Part shown: in pieces, positions 25,322-37,767 of the stretch
Numbering within the stretch: the first letter of the stretch is position 1
Layout: every line of letters begins with the position of its first letter
DNA from: Endozoicomonas sp. 4G
GTDB lineage: Bacteria > Pseudomonadota > Gammaproteobacteria > Pseudomonadales > Endozoicomonadaceae
Reading direction: 5' to 3'
DNA length: 64,000 bases
Assembly (NCBI RefSeq): GCF_023822025.1
Contig: NZ_CP082909.1
Span: 2,284,001-2,348,000, forward strand
Notes under the pieces: model-generated
What the model saw: only the letters and a program-made list of their open reading frames with translations
The model's database searches: none
What the model was told of the DNA's origin: nothing
Translations under genes and position numbers: made by a program

Positions 25322-26776
25322 TCAGGCTTCAGGAACAGCTGCCAGCGTTGCCACCAGGTAGTTCCAGAAATTTTCAACCGCCGGAATATGGACTTTTTCA
25401 TCCGGTGAATGGGGGAACCGTATGGTTGGGCCAAAGGAGATCATGTCCCAGTTTGGATAAGCACTGCCCAGCAAGCCACACTCAAGGCCCGCATGAATCA
25501 CTTTGATCTCAGGCTGGTAACCGAACAGCTGCTCATGAATGCCTGTCATGGTTTTCAAAATAGCCGACTCGGTATTGGGCTTCCACCCGGGGTAAGCCCC
25601 CTGCTTACTGACCTCAGCCCCCATCAACCGATACAAACCGGCAATGCTCTCGGCATGTTCTTCCCTGGCACTGTCAATCAGACTTCGCACCATATTTTCA
25701 ACGCTAATCTGACCCTCTTTGACCTTGATAATGGCCAGATTATTGGACGTTTCCACCACCCCTTCCACACTCAGACTCATTCGGTGGACGCCATTTGGAG
25801 AGACATGCAGGGTATTCAGCAACTGACTCTGTTCCGCCCGGGTCATGGCCTTCTGAACAGGTTCTGATGCTGCCATAACAAGACTCAGATCGGGCTCTAC
25901 TTCCGCCAGCTCTGCGCGGAATATGTTCAGGTGCTCATCAACGATACGTGCTGCCTCTTCGCGGCGATCTGAAGGAATAGCCACCTGAACAAAGGCCTCC
26001 CTCGGGATGGCATTCCTGAGTGTACCACCGGAGTATTCTGCCACTCGAACATCCACTTCAGACAAGGCTTTCAACAGCCTCACCATCAGCTTGTTGGCAT
26101 TGCCCCGCTGCAGTTTGATATCAACCCCAGAGTGACCGCCTTTCAAGCCTTTCAGGGAAAGGCTGAAGCCGCTGTATCCTTCTTCCAGAAACTCTTGCTG
26201 ATAGCCATGAGAAACAGAGACATCGACACCACCGGCACAGCCAACATAGAGTTCTCCTTCATCTTCGGAGTCCATGTTCAGCATGATTTCACCTTTCAGC
26301 AAACCGGGCTTAAGGCCATGCGCACCGGTCATACCACTCTCTTCATCAATGGTGAACAGAGCTTCAATGGGACCGTGAGGAATCTCCGTCGACTCAAGCA
26401 CAGCCATCGCTGCTACCACACCGATACCATTATCCGCTCCGAGAGTGGTTCCCTCGGCAGTCACCCATTCACCATCAACGTACGCCTTGATAGGATCTTT
26501 GGTAAAATCATGGTTCGTATCTGCGTTTTTCTGGGGCACCATGTCCAGATGACTCTGGAGCACGACGCCAAGGCGATTTTCCATTCCTCTGGTAGCTGGC
26601 TTGCGGATGATCACGTTGCCGACTTCATCGACAAGCGTTTCCAGCCCAAGGTTCTCGCCAAACGCCTTTACGTATTCACGCACGGCATCTTCATGTTTGG
26701 AGGGGCGAGGAATCTTGCAAAGCGCCTGAAAGTGTCGCCAAATAGGTTGAGGGGATAATTCAACAAGCTGGGTCAC
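25322..26776 (-). CDS. pepD: Aminoacyl-histidine dipeptidase (cytosol non-specific dipeptidase)
   Basis: 484 residues from a GTG at 26776. That start has an AGGAG ribosome binding site and gives the normal PepD length and N-terminus (MTQLVELSPQPIWRHFQAL); the ATG at 26857 would add 27 unsupported residues. M20-family zinc peptidase motifs are present: LQSHLDMVPQK (about 81-91), TTLGADNGIGVV (about 117-128), TIDEESGMTGA (about 148-158), and the late HAGLECGLLG piece. It hydrolyses Xaa-His and other dipeptides in the cytosol. Monocistronic. Confidence 0.95.
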   Translation of the reverse strand: MTQLVELSPQPIWRHFQALCKIPRPSKHEDAVREYVKAFGENLGLETLVDEVGNVIIRKPATRGMENRLGVVLQSHLDMVPQKNADTNHDFTKDPIKAYVDGEWVTAEGTTLGADNGIGVVAAMAVLESTEIPHGPIEALFTIDEESGMTGAHGLKPGLLKGEIMLNMDSEDEGELYVGCAGGVDVSVSHGYQQEFLEEGYSGFSLSLKGLKGGHSGVDIKLQRGNANKLMVRLLKALSEVDVRVAEYSGGTLRNAIPREAFVQVAIPSDRREEAARIVDEHLNIFRAELAEVEPDLSLVMAASEPVQKAMTRAEQSQLLNTLHVSPNGVHRMSLSVEGVVETSNNLAIIKVKEGQISVENMVRSLIDSAREEHAESIAGLYRLMGAEVSKQGAYPGWKPNTESAILKTMTGIHEQLFGYQPEIKVIHAGLECGLLGSAYPNWDMISFGPTIRFPHSPDEKVHIPAVENFWNYLVATLAAVPEA

Positions 26777-26934
26777 AGCTATCTCCTGTTGATATGGGGG
26801 GAGGAGTTTATGAACATAGTCTCTGGGAGAGCTCACGCCCAGTGGTGAATACACCAACCAGAGTCCGAGATTGCCGAACCCATTAACAATACAACCGAAA
26901 CCTTAATCTACTTTTTCTGCTGATTACCCAGATA

Positions 26935-27624
26935 ATGCGCAAAACCATTTCTCTACTTGATCCACATAAGCCTCAATTCCCAGCCATCCATGAGGCGCTG
27001 GATTACCCTAACGGCCTATTGGCCATGGGAGGCAACCTTGCCCCTGAAACCCTTGCTGATGCCTATAAGAGAGGTATATTCCCATGGTTCAACGAAGGCG
27101 AACCTATTCTCTGGTGGTCTCCCAACCCGAGAATGGTGCTTTACCCGGATCAACTTCACATCAGCCGCTCAATGAAACGGTTTCTGAAAAAGCACTCTTA
27201 TCGAGTCAGTTTTGATGAAGCTTTCAGCGAGGTCATGACGGCCTGCTCATCTCCTCGAAGCAACCAGGAAGGCACGTGGATCATTGACGAGATGAAAGCA
27301 GCTTACACAGCACTGTTTAAACAGGGTCTAGCTCATTCAGTGGAAGTCTGGTCTGACCATAAACTGGTGGGCGGACTGTATGGCGTGGCGATTGATAAGG
27401 TTTTCTTTGGCGAATCCATGTTCAGCTTCGAAACCAACACGTCAAAACTTGCAATGATTATGCTGTGCAAAGAACTACTGAACAGAGACTTCCATCTGAT
27501 CGACTGCCAGATACACAGCCCCCACCTTGAGTCCCTGGGCGCAAGAATGATCAGTCGGGACGCATTTCTCAAAGCATTGAAAGACGGTTGCCGAACACCT
27601 GCAACCAGTGCACACTGGAAGTAG
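26935..27624 (+). CDS. aat: Leucyl/phenylalanyl-tRNA--protein transferase
   Basis: 229 residues. It adds Leu or Phe to proteins with N-terminal Arg or Lys, creating N-degrons for ClpS-ClpAP. The motifs NGLLAMGGNLAPETLADAYK (about 27-46), RGIFPWF, ILWWSPNPR and VGGLYGVAIDKVFFGESMF (about 145-163) are highly characteristic. It sits just upstream of bpt; the bpt ATG is 25 bases past the aat stop. clpA and clpS are 1-4 kb away, so the N-degron pathway is encoded locally. Confidence 0.97.
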   Translation: MRKTISLLDPHKPQFPAIHEALDYPNGLLAMGGNLAPETLADAYKRGIFPWFNEGEPILWWSPNPRMVLYPDQLHISRSMKRFLKKHSYRVSFDEAFSEVMTACSSPRSNQEGTWIIDEMKAAYTALFKQGLAHSVEVWSDHKLVGGLYGVAIDKVFFGESMFSFETNTSKLAMIMLCKELLNRDFHLIDCQIHSPHLESLGARMISRDAFLKALKDGCRTPATSAHWK

Positions 27625-27649
27625 ACAGGGCAATGGATGGCCGAAGCTG

Positions 27650-28360
27650 ATGAGCGCACTAAAAAACCTTAAATTCTATGCAACCCAGCCACATAACTGC
27701 AGCTACCTGGAAGACAGGCAGGCCATAACACTATTTATGGATCCCGACAAAGATTTGGATCCGGCACTCTACCGGGATCTGGCCGACATCGGGTTTCGAA
27801 GAAGTGGTCAACACGTCTACAAACCTCAGTGCCTGGGCTGCAATGCCTGCATCCCGGCCAGGGTCGTCGCCAACCTGTTCGAACCTAAACGTAAGCACAA
27901 AAAGCTGTTCAGAAAAAACCAGGATATTGTAGTAACACGATCCGAAGCCGAATATGACGATGAAACCTACCAGCTCTATAAAAAATACATCTCCATACAG
28001 CACCGTGATGGCGACATGTATCCCCCCTCAATGGAACAGTTCCAATCTTTTCTGGTAGGTTGCCCTGAGTTCAGTTGCTACTACAAATTCTGGCTGGACG
28101 AAAAGCTGGTGGCGGTTGCCGTCACAGACGAGCTGTCCAATGGACTCTCTGCTATTTATACCTTTTATGACCCCGAAATCAGCCAGACCAGAAGCCTGGG
28201 CAGTTACTGCATTCTCTGGCAGATAGAAGAAACCAAAAAGTTAGGACTTAAGTACCTTCATTTGGGCTATTGGATCAAGGACTGCAAAAAAATGAGTTAC
28301 AAGATTCAATACCGCCCTCTGGAAGTCTATGTTAACAATCACTGGGTTACCCTGAAGTAG
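27650..28360 (+). CDS. bpt: Aspartate/glutamate leucyltransferase (Bpt, arginyltransferase family)
   Basis: 236 residues from the ATG at 27650, placing the conserved N-terminal YATQPHNCSYL at residues 9-19; the frame back to 27608 adds residues absent from the family. The YKPQCLGCNACIPARVVANL segment (about 60-79) with its cysteines and the C-terminal LGYWIKDCKKMSYKIQYRPL are typical. Bpt proteins transfer Leu to proteins starting with Asp or Glu, making them ClpS substrates. Probably co-transcribed with aat. Confidence 0.94.
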   Translation: MSALKNLKFYATQPHNCSYLEDRQAITLFMDPDKDLDPALYRDLADIGFRRSGQHVYKPQCLGCNACIPARVVANLFEPKRKHKKLFRKNQDIVVTRSEAEYDDETYQLYKKYISIQHRDGDMYPPSMEQFQSFLVGCPEFSCYYKFWLDEKLVAVAVTDELSNGLSAIYTFYDPEISQTRSLGSYCILWQIEETKKLGLKYLHLGYWIKDCKKMSYKIQYRPLEVYVNNHWVTLK

Positions 28361-28378
28361 CCGGGCGAATTTACCTGA

Positions 28379-28417
28379 TTGACATCCTTGCCCACCTGAT
28401 TCGGTGGGGGTATTACG
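28379..28417 (-). mobile_element. Possible IS200/IS605-type right-end remnant between bpt and infA
   Basis: Read on the minus strand, the segment carries ATACCCCCACCGAATCAGGT followed by GGGCAAGGATGTCAA: a C-run/G-run hairpin and the terminal GGATGTCAA shared with the scar at 125-235. No transposase remains. It could also be an ordinary hairpin that happens to resemble an IS end. Confidence 0.4.
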
Positions 28418-28522
28418 AGAACATTCGATAAAAGCGGGTTCACTTTGCTTTAAAATTGGTTTTCAGGCAGAATGCTGCCAGATTTATTCAGCCAACGTTC
28501 CACTCCTGAGGTCAAACTTTAA

Positions 28523-28741
28523 ATGGCGAAAGAAGAAAGTCTTGAAATGGAAGGCACTGTCATCGACACCCTGCCTAACACCATGTTCCGTGTAGAACTG
28601 GAAAACGGCCACGTCGTGACCGCTCATATTTCAGGCAAAATGCGTAAAAACTATATCCGCATTCTGACCGGCGACAAGGTCAAAGTTGAACTGACACCTT
28701 ATGACCTGACCAAAGGCCGTATTACCTATCGCTCTCGCTGA
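28523..28741 (+). CDS. infA: Translation initiation factor IF-1
   Basis: 72 residues, the exact usual length, beginning [20 protein letters not shown] and including [22 protein letters not shown]-1 is a single OB-fold protein that binds the 30S A site during initiation. It is monocistronic, convergent with clpA, and followed by a hairpin terminator at 28741-28762. Position next to aat-bpt and clpA is common in gammaproteobacteria. Confidence 0.98.
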   Translation: MAKEESLEMEGTVIDTLPNTMFRVELENGHVVTAHISGKMRKNYIRILTGDKVKVELTPYDLTKGRITYRSR

Positions 28742-28762
28742 CAGGGGCTCCTTTGCCCCTGT
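28741..28762 (+). terminator. Terminator of infA
   Basis: ACAGGGGC (28741-28748) and GCCCCTGT (28755-28762) pair perfectly around TCCTTT, starting at the last base of the infA stop. A CCCCCTCTGGCATTTTT stretch follows. Confidence 0.75.
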
Positions 28763-28778
28763 CCCCCTCTGGCATTTT

Positions 28779-31079
28779 TCAGCCCTGCTCACCATCCACC
28801 GCTTCAAGATCTGAAGTCAGGCTTTTGGCAGGCTCGAATTTCAGGAACAGCTCTCCTTTCTTGACCGTCACACGAACAAAACCGCCGTTCTCAGACAGCT
28901 TGCCAAAGAGAATCTGTTCCGCCAGGGGCTTTTTGAGATGCTCCTGGATAACACGCCCCATCGGACGAGCCCCCATCATACGATCATAGCCTTTTTCTGC
29001 CAGCCACTCTTGAGCCTTATCATCAACATCAATCTGAACCCTTCTCTCATCCAGTTGCGCCTGAAGTTCGGTAAGAAACTTATCGACAACATGCTTGATG
29101 GTATCTTCAGACAGTGACTCAAAGGGAATAATAGAATCAAGACGGTTCCTGAATTCCGGTGTAAAGGTTTTCTTGATGGCCTCCATGCCATCTGTCGTAT
29201 GGTCCTGCTCAGTGAAACCAATAGAACTGCGAGTCATGGTTTCAGCACCGGCATTGGTGGTCATGATCAGTATGACGTTTCTAAAGTCAGCTTTACGACC
29301 ATTGTTGTCTGTAAGGGTGCCATGGTCCATTACCTGCAACAGCAGGTTGAACACATCCGGATGCCCTTTCTCAATTTCATCCAGCAACAGGACACAATGA
29401 GGAGTCTTGTTGATCGCTTCGGTCAAAAGACCGCCCTGGTCATACCCGACATAACCAGGAGGAGCACCAATCAGTCTTGATACGGTATGAGCTTCCATAT
29501 ACTCGGACATATCAAAACGAACCAGCTCAACACCCATGGACTTGGCCAGCTGACGACACACTTCTGTTTTACCGACACCTGTCGGCCCTGAGAACAGGAA
29601 AGCGCCTACTGGCTTATCCGGTGCTTTCAAACCAGCGCGTGACAGCTTAATCGCTGTTGAAAGAGAAACAATGGCTGCATCCTGACCGAAAACCACCATT
29701 TTGAGATTTCTTTCAAGTTTGGAGAGCAACTCTTTGTCGGATGAAGAGACAGACTTGGGAGGAATCCGGGCAATCTTGGCAACAATGCTTTCAACATCAC
29801 CCACTTCGATGATTTTTTTGCGCTCTTTTTCTGGCAGCAGTCGCTGATAAGCGCCTGCCTCATCAATAACATCAATCGCTTTGTCAGGCATGTGACGATC
29901 GTTGATATAGCGATTGGCTAACTCTGCTGCGGCCTTCAGGGCATCATCCTTGTATTCAATGGTGTGATGCTCTTCAAAGCGGCTTTTGAGTCCGCGAAGA
30001 ATATCGATGGTATCGTCAACGCTTGGCTCAGTGATATCAACTTTCTGGAAGCGGCGAGCCAGGGCACGATCCTTTTCGAAAATACCACGAAACTCCTGAA
30101 ACGTCGTTGAGCCGATGCAACGAAGATCGCCGGAGGTCAGTAGCGGCTTTAACAGGTTGGAAGCATCCATAACACCACCGGATGCTGCACCGGCACCGAT
30201 AATGGTATGAATCTCATCAATGAAAAGAATGGCGTTATCCAGTTTTTTAAGTTCGCTCAGTAACTTTTTGAACCGCTTCTCAAAGTCACCGCGGTACTTG
30301 GTGCCAGCCAGCAACGAACCGAGATCCAGGGAGTACACCACTGCTTCGGAGAGCACCTCAGGCACCTCCCCATCCACTATTCTTTTTGCCAGCCCTTCAG
30401 CCACGGCGGTTTTACCAACACCTGCCTCACCCACCAGCAGAGGGTTATTCTTACGACGGCGAGTTAATATCTGGGATACCCGCTCAACTTCTTCTGCCCG
30501 ACCCACCAACGGATCAATCTTACCTATGCGGGCCTGCTCATTAAGATTGGTGGCGTAATCCTTCAGTGGATCTTTACCGGCAGCATCAGAGTCAGTGGTT
30601 TCCTCCATGATTTCACCACCCAGCTCTTCCAGCTCATTGCCCGGCAGTTTGGAAATACCGTGAGCGATATAATTCACTACATCTATGCGGGCAACATCTT
30701 GCTGCTTGAGAAAGTAGACGGCCTGACTCTCCTGTTCACTGAAAATTGCGACCAGAACATTGGCGCCGGTGACTTCTTTTTTTCCTGAACTTTGTACATG
30801 AAAAACAGCACGCTGCAGAACTCTCTGAAAACCAAGGGTAGGTTGAGTTTCACGCTCTGTATCGTTGGCAGGTATTAACGGGGTTGTTGAATCAACAAAG
30901 TCGATCAGCTCCTTGCGCAGCTTTTCGGTTTCCACGCCACAAGCAGCTAATACCCGGGCGGCGGATTCATTATCAAGCAGTGCCAGAAGCAGATGCTCCA
31001 CGGTCATGAATTCATGCCGTTTGCTTCTTACGTCACGGAAAGCACTGTTAAGAGTCAGTTCGAGGTCTTTATTGAGCAT
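28779..31079 (-). CDS. clpA: ATP-dependent Clp protease ATP-binding subunit ClpA
   Basis: 766 residues. A Clp N-domain (about 1-140, MLNKDLELTLNSAFRDVRSK) is followed by two AAA+ modules. D1 has GEAGVGKT (about 215-222) and LFIDEIHTIIGAG; D2 has SGPTGVGKTEVC (about 496-507) and LLLDEIEKGHPDV. ClpA unfolds substrates for ClpP, and ClpS adds N-degron substrates. The clpS gene lies 20 bases upstream on the same strand, indicating one operon. The lack of a middle coiled-coil domain rules out ClpB. Confidence 0.97.
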   Translation of the reverse strand: MLNKDLELTLNSAFRDVRSKRHEFMTVEHLLLALLDNESAARVLAACGVETEKLRKELIDFVDSTTPLIPANDTERETQPTLGFQRVLQRAVFHVQSSGKKEVTGANVLVAIFSEQESQAVYFLKQQDVARIDVVNYIAHGISKLPGNELEELGGEIMEETTDSDAAGKDPLKDYATNLNEQARIGKIDPLVGRAEEVERVSQILTRRRKNNPLLVGEAGVGKTAVAEGLAKRIVDGEVPEVLSEAVVYSLDLGSLLAGTKYRGDFEKRFKKLLSELKKLDNAILFIDEIHTIIGAGAASGGVMDASNLLKPLLTSGDLRCIGSTTFQEFRGIFEKDRALARRFQKVDITEPSVDDTIDILRGLKSRFEEHHTIEYKDDALKAAAELANRYINDRHMPDKAIDVIDEAGAYQRLLPEKERKKIIEVGDVESIVAKIARIPPKSVSSSDKELLSKLERNLKMVVFGQDAAIVSLSTAIKLSRAGLKAPDKPVGAFLFSGPTGVGKTEVCRQLAKSMGVELVRFDMSEYMEAHTVSRLIGAPPGYVGYDQGGLLTEAINKTPHCVLLLDEIEKGHPDVFNLLLQVMDHGTLTDNNGRKADFRNVILIMTTNAGAETMTRSSIGFTEQDHTTDGMEAIKKTFTPEFRNRLDSIIPFESLSEDTIKHVVDKFLTELQAQLDERRVQIDVDDKAQEWLAEKGYDRMMGARPMGRVIQEHLKKPLAEQILFGKLSENGGFVRVTVKKGELFLKFEPAKSLTSDLEAVDGEQG

Positions 31080-31099
31080 ATGATATTACCCTGAGAACA

Positions 31100-31483
31100 C
31101 TAATCGGCTTTAATTGTTTTGCACAACAGGGGATGCTGGAATTCTCTGGAGTACTCGTTAACTTGCTGGGCTTTGGTTTCAGCTACGTCCTTGCTGAATA
31201 TTCCACATACTGCTTTGCCTTGCGTATGAACCATCAGCATGACCTGTGTTGCTTGCTCAGTACCCATGCTGAAAAATTTCTCCAGGACCTCAACCACAAA
31301 ATCCATCGGTGTAAAATCATCATTCAAGAGCAGTACCTGATACATAGCGGGCGGTTTAACTCTGGCTTTAGCTGGTGCCAGGGCGACATCATGATCGCCT
31401 TCCTGCTCTGTCCTTTCATTCTCTAAGCTTAGACGAAGCCACTTGAAATTACTCATGTAGTGATGAACTGCTATCTGCTGCAT
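31100..31483 (-). CDS. clpS: ATP-dependent Clp protease adapter ClpS
   Basis: 127 residues. The core [20 protein letters not shown] (about 48-67), the [20 protein letters not shown] segment (about 82-101) and QHPLLCKTI tail match ClpS. The N-degron pocket residues (ND..PM) are present. It delivers proteins with N-terminal Leu, Phe, Tyr or Trp to ClpAP. The start may instead be the internal ATG at 31456, since the first 9 residues are not conserved. Upstream of clpA by 20 bases. Confidence 0.95.
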   Translation of the reverse strand: MQQIAVHHYMSNFKWLRLSLENERTEQEGDHDVALAPAKARVKPPAMYQVLLLNDDFTPMDFVVEVLEKFFSMGTEQATQVMLMVHTQGKAVCGIFSKDVAETKAQQVNEYSREFQHPLLCKTIKAD

Positions 31484-31767
31484 TGCACTCGCTTCCAGGT
31501 GAATTTACAGCTGAATCAACCAGGCTCTGGACCGCCATAACCAGGTGTCGACTGACGTACAAACGTCAAAAGCACAACGCCCTGATTACCATTCTAAACA
31601 CGTGGAGAGCAAAGAAAAACCATTTACGTCAATCGTCACTTCAAAAGCTGTTAATTTCATAAATAGCATCGACTGATAATCAACATATAAAAGTAAAAGA
31701 ACCAGAAAAAATGACCACAGGAAAAATACCTGCAGCCATTTTTGCTGGATAACAAGAAGGTCTGAAG

Positions 31768-34185
<2,418 letters not shown>

Positions 34186-34264
34186 CTACTTACTAAAAAG
34201 TCTATAGAAGTGACATCGCCAGACAGGTACAATGCCCGATCCCTGATTCAGCGATACGGTAACC

Positions 34265-35413
34265 ATGACGGATTCTTCTGCATTTTTTTCTGATAAAAAC
34301 CCTCAGGACATCCGTGTCATCGTGGGTATGTCCGGCGGTGTAGACTCCTCGGTATCTGCGCTTCTGCTCAAGCAGCAGGGCTATCAGGTGGAAGGTCTGT
34401 TCATGAAAAACTGGGAAGAAGATGACGGTACTGAATACTGTACCGCCATGACTGATCTCGAAGATGCCCAGGCTGTTTGCGACAAAATTGGCATTAAACT
34501 CCATAAAGCCAATTTTGCTGCCGAATACTGGGACAATGTCTTTGAGCACTTCCTGCAGGAATACAAGGCCGGACGCACTCCCAACCCCGACATTCTCTGC
34601 AATAAAGAAATCAAGTTCAAAGCGTTTCTGGATTATGCCCAGGTACTGGCAGCTGACTATATCGCCATGGGGCATTACGCCCGCAGAGATTACGTTAATG
34701 ATCAGGCCTGCCTGAAAAAGGGTCTTGACCCCAACAAAGATCAAAGCTATTTCCTGCATCAGGTCGGCGCCGCACAACTGGCCAAAACATTGTTCCCCGT
34801 AGGGGAAATAGAAAAACCTGAGGTTCGGCGTATTGCCGAAGCACACAACCTGATCACCCATAACAAAAAAGACAGCACCGGTATCTGCTTTATTGGTGAA
34901 CGTCGTTTCCGGGATTTCCTGAAACAGTACCTTCCAGCTCAACCGGGTGCCATTGTCACCGTTCAGGGTGAAACTATTGGTGAGCATTCCGGCCTGATGT
35001 ACCATACCATCGGCCAGAGACAGGGGCTTGGTATTGGTGGTTTGAAAGGCGCCTCAGAATCTCCCTGGTATGTTGTTGAGAAAGACCTTAACAACAACCA
35101 GCTGGTGGTAGCCCAGGGCAACAATCATCCTATGTTGTTTTCCCAGGCCCTGACGGCTTCTGAACTATTCTGGATCTCTGGCTCGGCGCCCGAACTGCCT
35201 GCCAGGCTGACCGCCAAGATCCGCTATCGGCAGCAGGATCAGGCCTGCCATCTTAAGCAAACGGTAGACGGAAGGTATCTGGTACTATTTGAAGAGCCTC
35301 AGAGAGCCGTCACCCCGGGGCAGTCTGTGGTTTTCTACCAAAATGACATTTGTCTGGGCGGCGGCGTTATTGAAACCAGACACCACTCCCTGAGCGATGT
35401 CGATCTGCAATGA
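34265..35413 (+). CDS. mnmA: tRNA-specific 2-thiouridylase MnmA
   Basis: 382 residues. The PP-loop [10 protein letters not shown] (about 20-29) activates U34 of tRNA. The catalytic cysteine pair is in [12 protein letters not shown] (about Cys118) and [12 protein letters not shown] (about Cys214). The enzyme makes 2-thiouridine at the wobble base of Lys, Glu and Gln tRNAs, with sulfur relayed by the Tus proteins. hflD begins 93 bases downstream and purB follows, the conserved mnmA-hflD-purB order. Confidence 0.97.
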   Translation: MTDSSAFFSDKNPQDIRVIVGMSGGVDSSVSALLLKQQGYQVEGLFMKNWEEDDGTEYCTAMTDLEDAQAVCDKIGIKLHKANFAAEYWDNVFEHFLQEYKAGRTPNPDILCNKEIKFKAFLDYAQVLAADYIAMGHYARRDYVNDQACLKKGLDPNKDQSYFLHQVGAAQLAKTLFPVGEIEKPEVRRIAEAHNLITHNKKDSTGICFIGERRFRDFLKQYLPAQPGAIVTVQGETIGEHSGLMYHTIGQRQGLGIGGLKGASESPWYVVEKDLNNNQLVVAQGNNHPMLFSQALTASELFWISGSAPELPARLTAKIRYRQQDQACHLKQTVDGRYLVLFEEPQRAVTPGQSVVFYQNDICLGGGVIETRHHSLSDVDLQ

Positions 35414-35505
35414 GCTGTTGACCCGCTCGCTGACACCCAACTCTCCACATCCGGGAGCAGAATCTTCCGGATAGAGAAAGCACGCATTAAGGTAGAGAAA
35501 CTCAG

Positions 35506-36117
35506 GTGCAATACACAGTAAAGGAACAGGCAGCGGCCCTCTCAGCTATTTTCCAGGCTGCTGGTCTTGTAGAACGACTGGCCAAAAGCGGACAAATCAG
35601 CGAAGAACCACTGGAGCCACTGATCGGCAGTCTGTTTGCCACCTCTCCAGACAGTGTTGAAGAGGTCTTCAATGGCTACCATAACCTCCTGACCGGCAGA
35701 AAAATTCTAAAAGATGTCCTGCAACGGCAGGCCAACGCCATCCAGGCCGACACCGTTCGCTACGCCCTGACCCTGATTCACCTTGAACGCAAACTTTCCC
35801 GCAACCGCACTATGTTGGGGGAAATCTCCCAGCGTCTGCAACGCTGCAAGGAGCAGGCAGACCATTTTGGCATTGTTCATGAAAATGTGGTTGCCAGCCT
35901 TGCCAGTATTTACCTGGACACCATCAGTACATTTAAGACAAGAGTGCAAGTTTCGGGGGATCTCCGGCACCTGCAAAATCCGGGCAATGCTGACAAGATA
36001 CGCGCAATCTTGTTTGCCGGAATACGCGCAGCCATTCTCTGGCGCCAGACAGGGGGCAGTCGCTGGCAGCTATTACTCAATCGTAAAAAACTGCTGGATG
36101 GCCTGAGCCAGCTGTAA
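35506..36117 (+). CDS. hflD: High frequency lysogenization protein HflD homologue
   Basis: 203 residues starting at a GTG (35506) after GGTAGAGAAACTCAG. The protein begins VQYTVKEQAAALSAIFQAAG, and LERKLSRNRTMLGEISQRLQ (about 93-112) is conserved in HflD. The family is helical and membrane-associated; in E. coli it interacts with phage lambda CII. Its cellular role beyond that is unclear. It lies between mnmA and purB as usual. Confidence 0.93.
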   Translation: MQYTVKEQAAALSAIFQAAGLVERLAKSGQISEEPLEPLIGSLFATSPDSVEEVFNGYHNLLTGRKILKDVLQRQANAIQADTVRYALTLIHLERKLSRNRTMLGEISQRLQRCKEQADHFGIVHENVVASLASIYLDTISTFKTRVQVSGDLRHLQNPGNADKIRAILFAGIRAAILWRQTGGSRWQLLLNRKKLLDGLSQL

Positions 36118-36192
36118 ATCGATTCATACCCCCCTGCATCCTTAGCAGTTTTCCGGTATGATGCGCCCTTTCTACGAGCATAAGGCGTGTAA

Positions 36193-37566
<1,374 letters not shown>

Positions 37567-37597
37567 CACACGGTTTCAATGTAATTGACGGGTTCCC

Positions 37598-37718
37598 CTA
37601 TCAATGGCACCCAAACTCCGTTCACCCTGAGCGGAGTCGAAGGGTGTCGGGCACGGTCTTCATTGTTGGTTCGGAGTCCACATCCTTCGACCGTGCATCC
37701 TGAGCGGAGTCGAAGGGC
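37598..37718. repeat. Dispersed intergenic repeat, copy 2, with palindromic arms
   Basis: CTATCAATGGCACCCAAACT (37598 on) is shared with 6770-6805. The copy then contains CCTGAGCGGAGTCGAAGG twice (near 37625-37643 and 37699-37715), along with CCTTCGACCGTG at 37684-37695, so it can fold into hairpins. It follows purB as the other copy follows the DA1 gene. It is probably a REP-like element of this genome. Confidence 0.65.
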
Positions 37719-37767
37719 GCTCAGGATGAACGTAGATTGTTTACATCAAACTCATTGAAATGATGTG

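Noticed and set aside
34202-35005. A 267-codon minus-strand frame opposite mnmA
   Set aside because: It lies fully antisense to mnmA, which has clear catalytic motifs; the antisense frame has no family signature.
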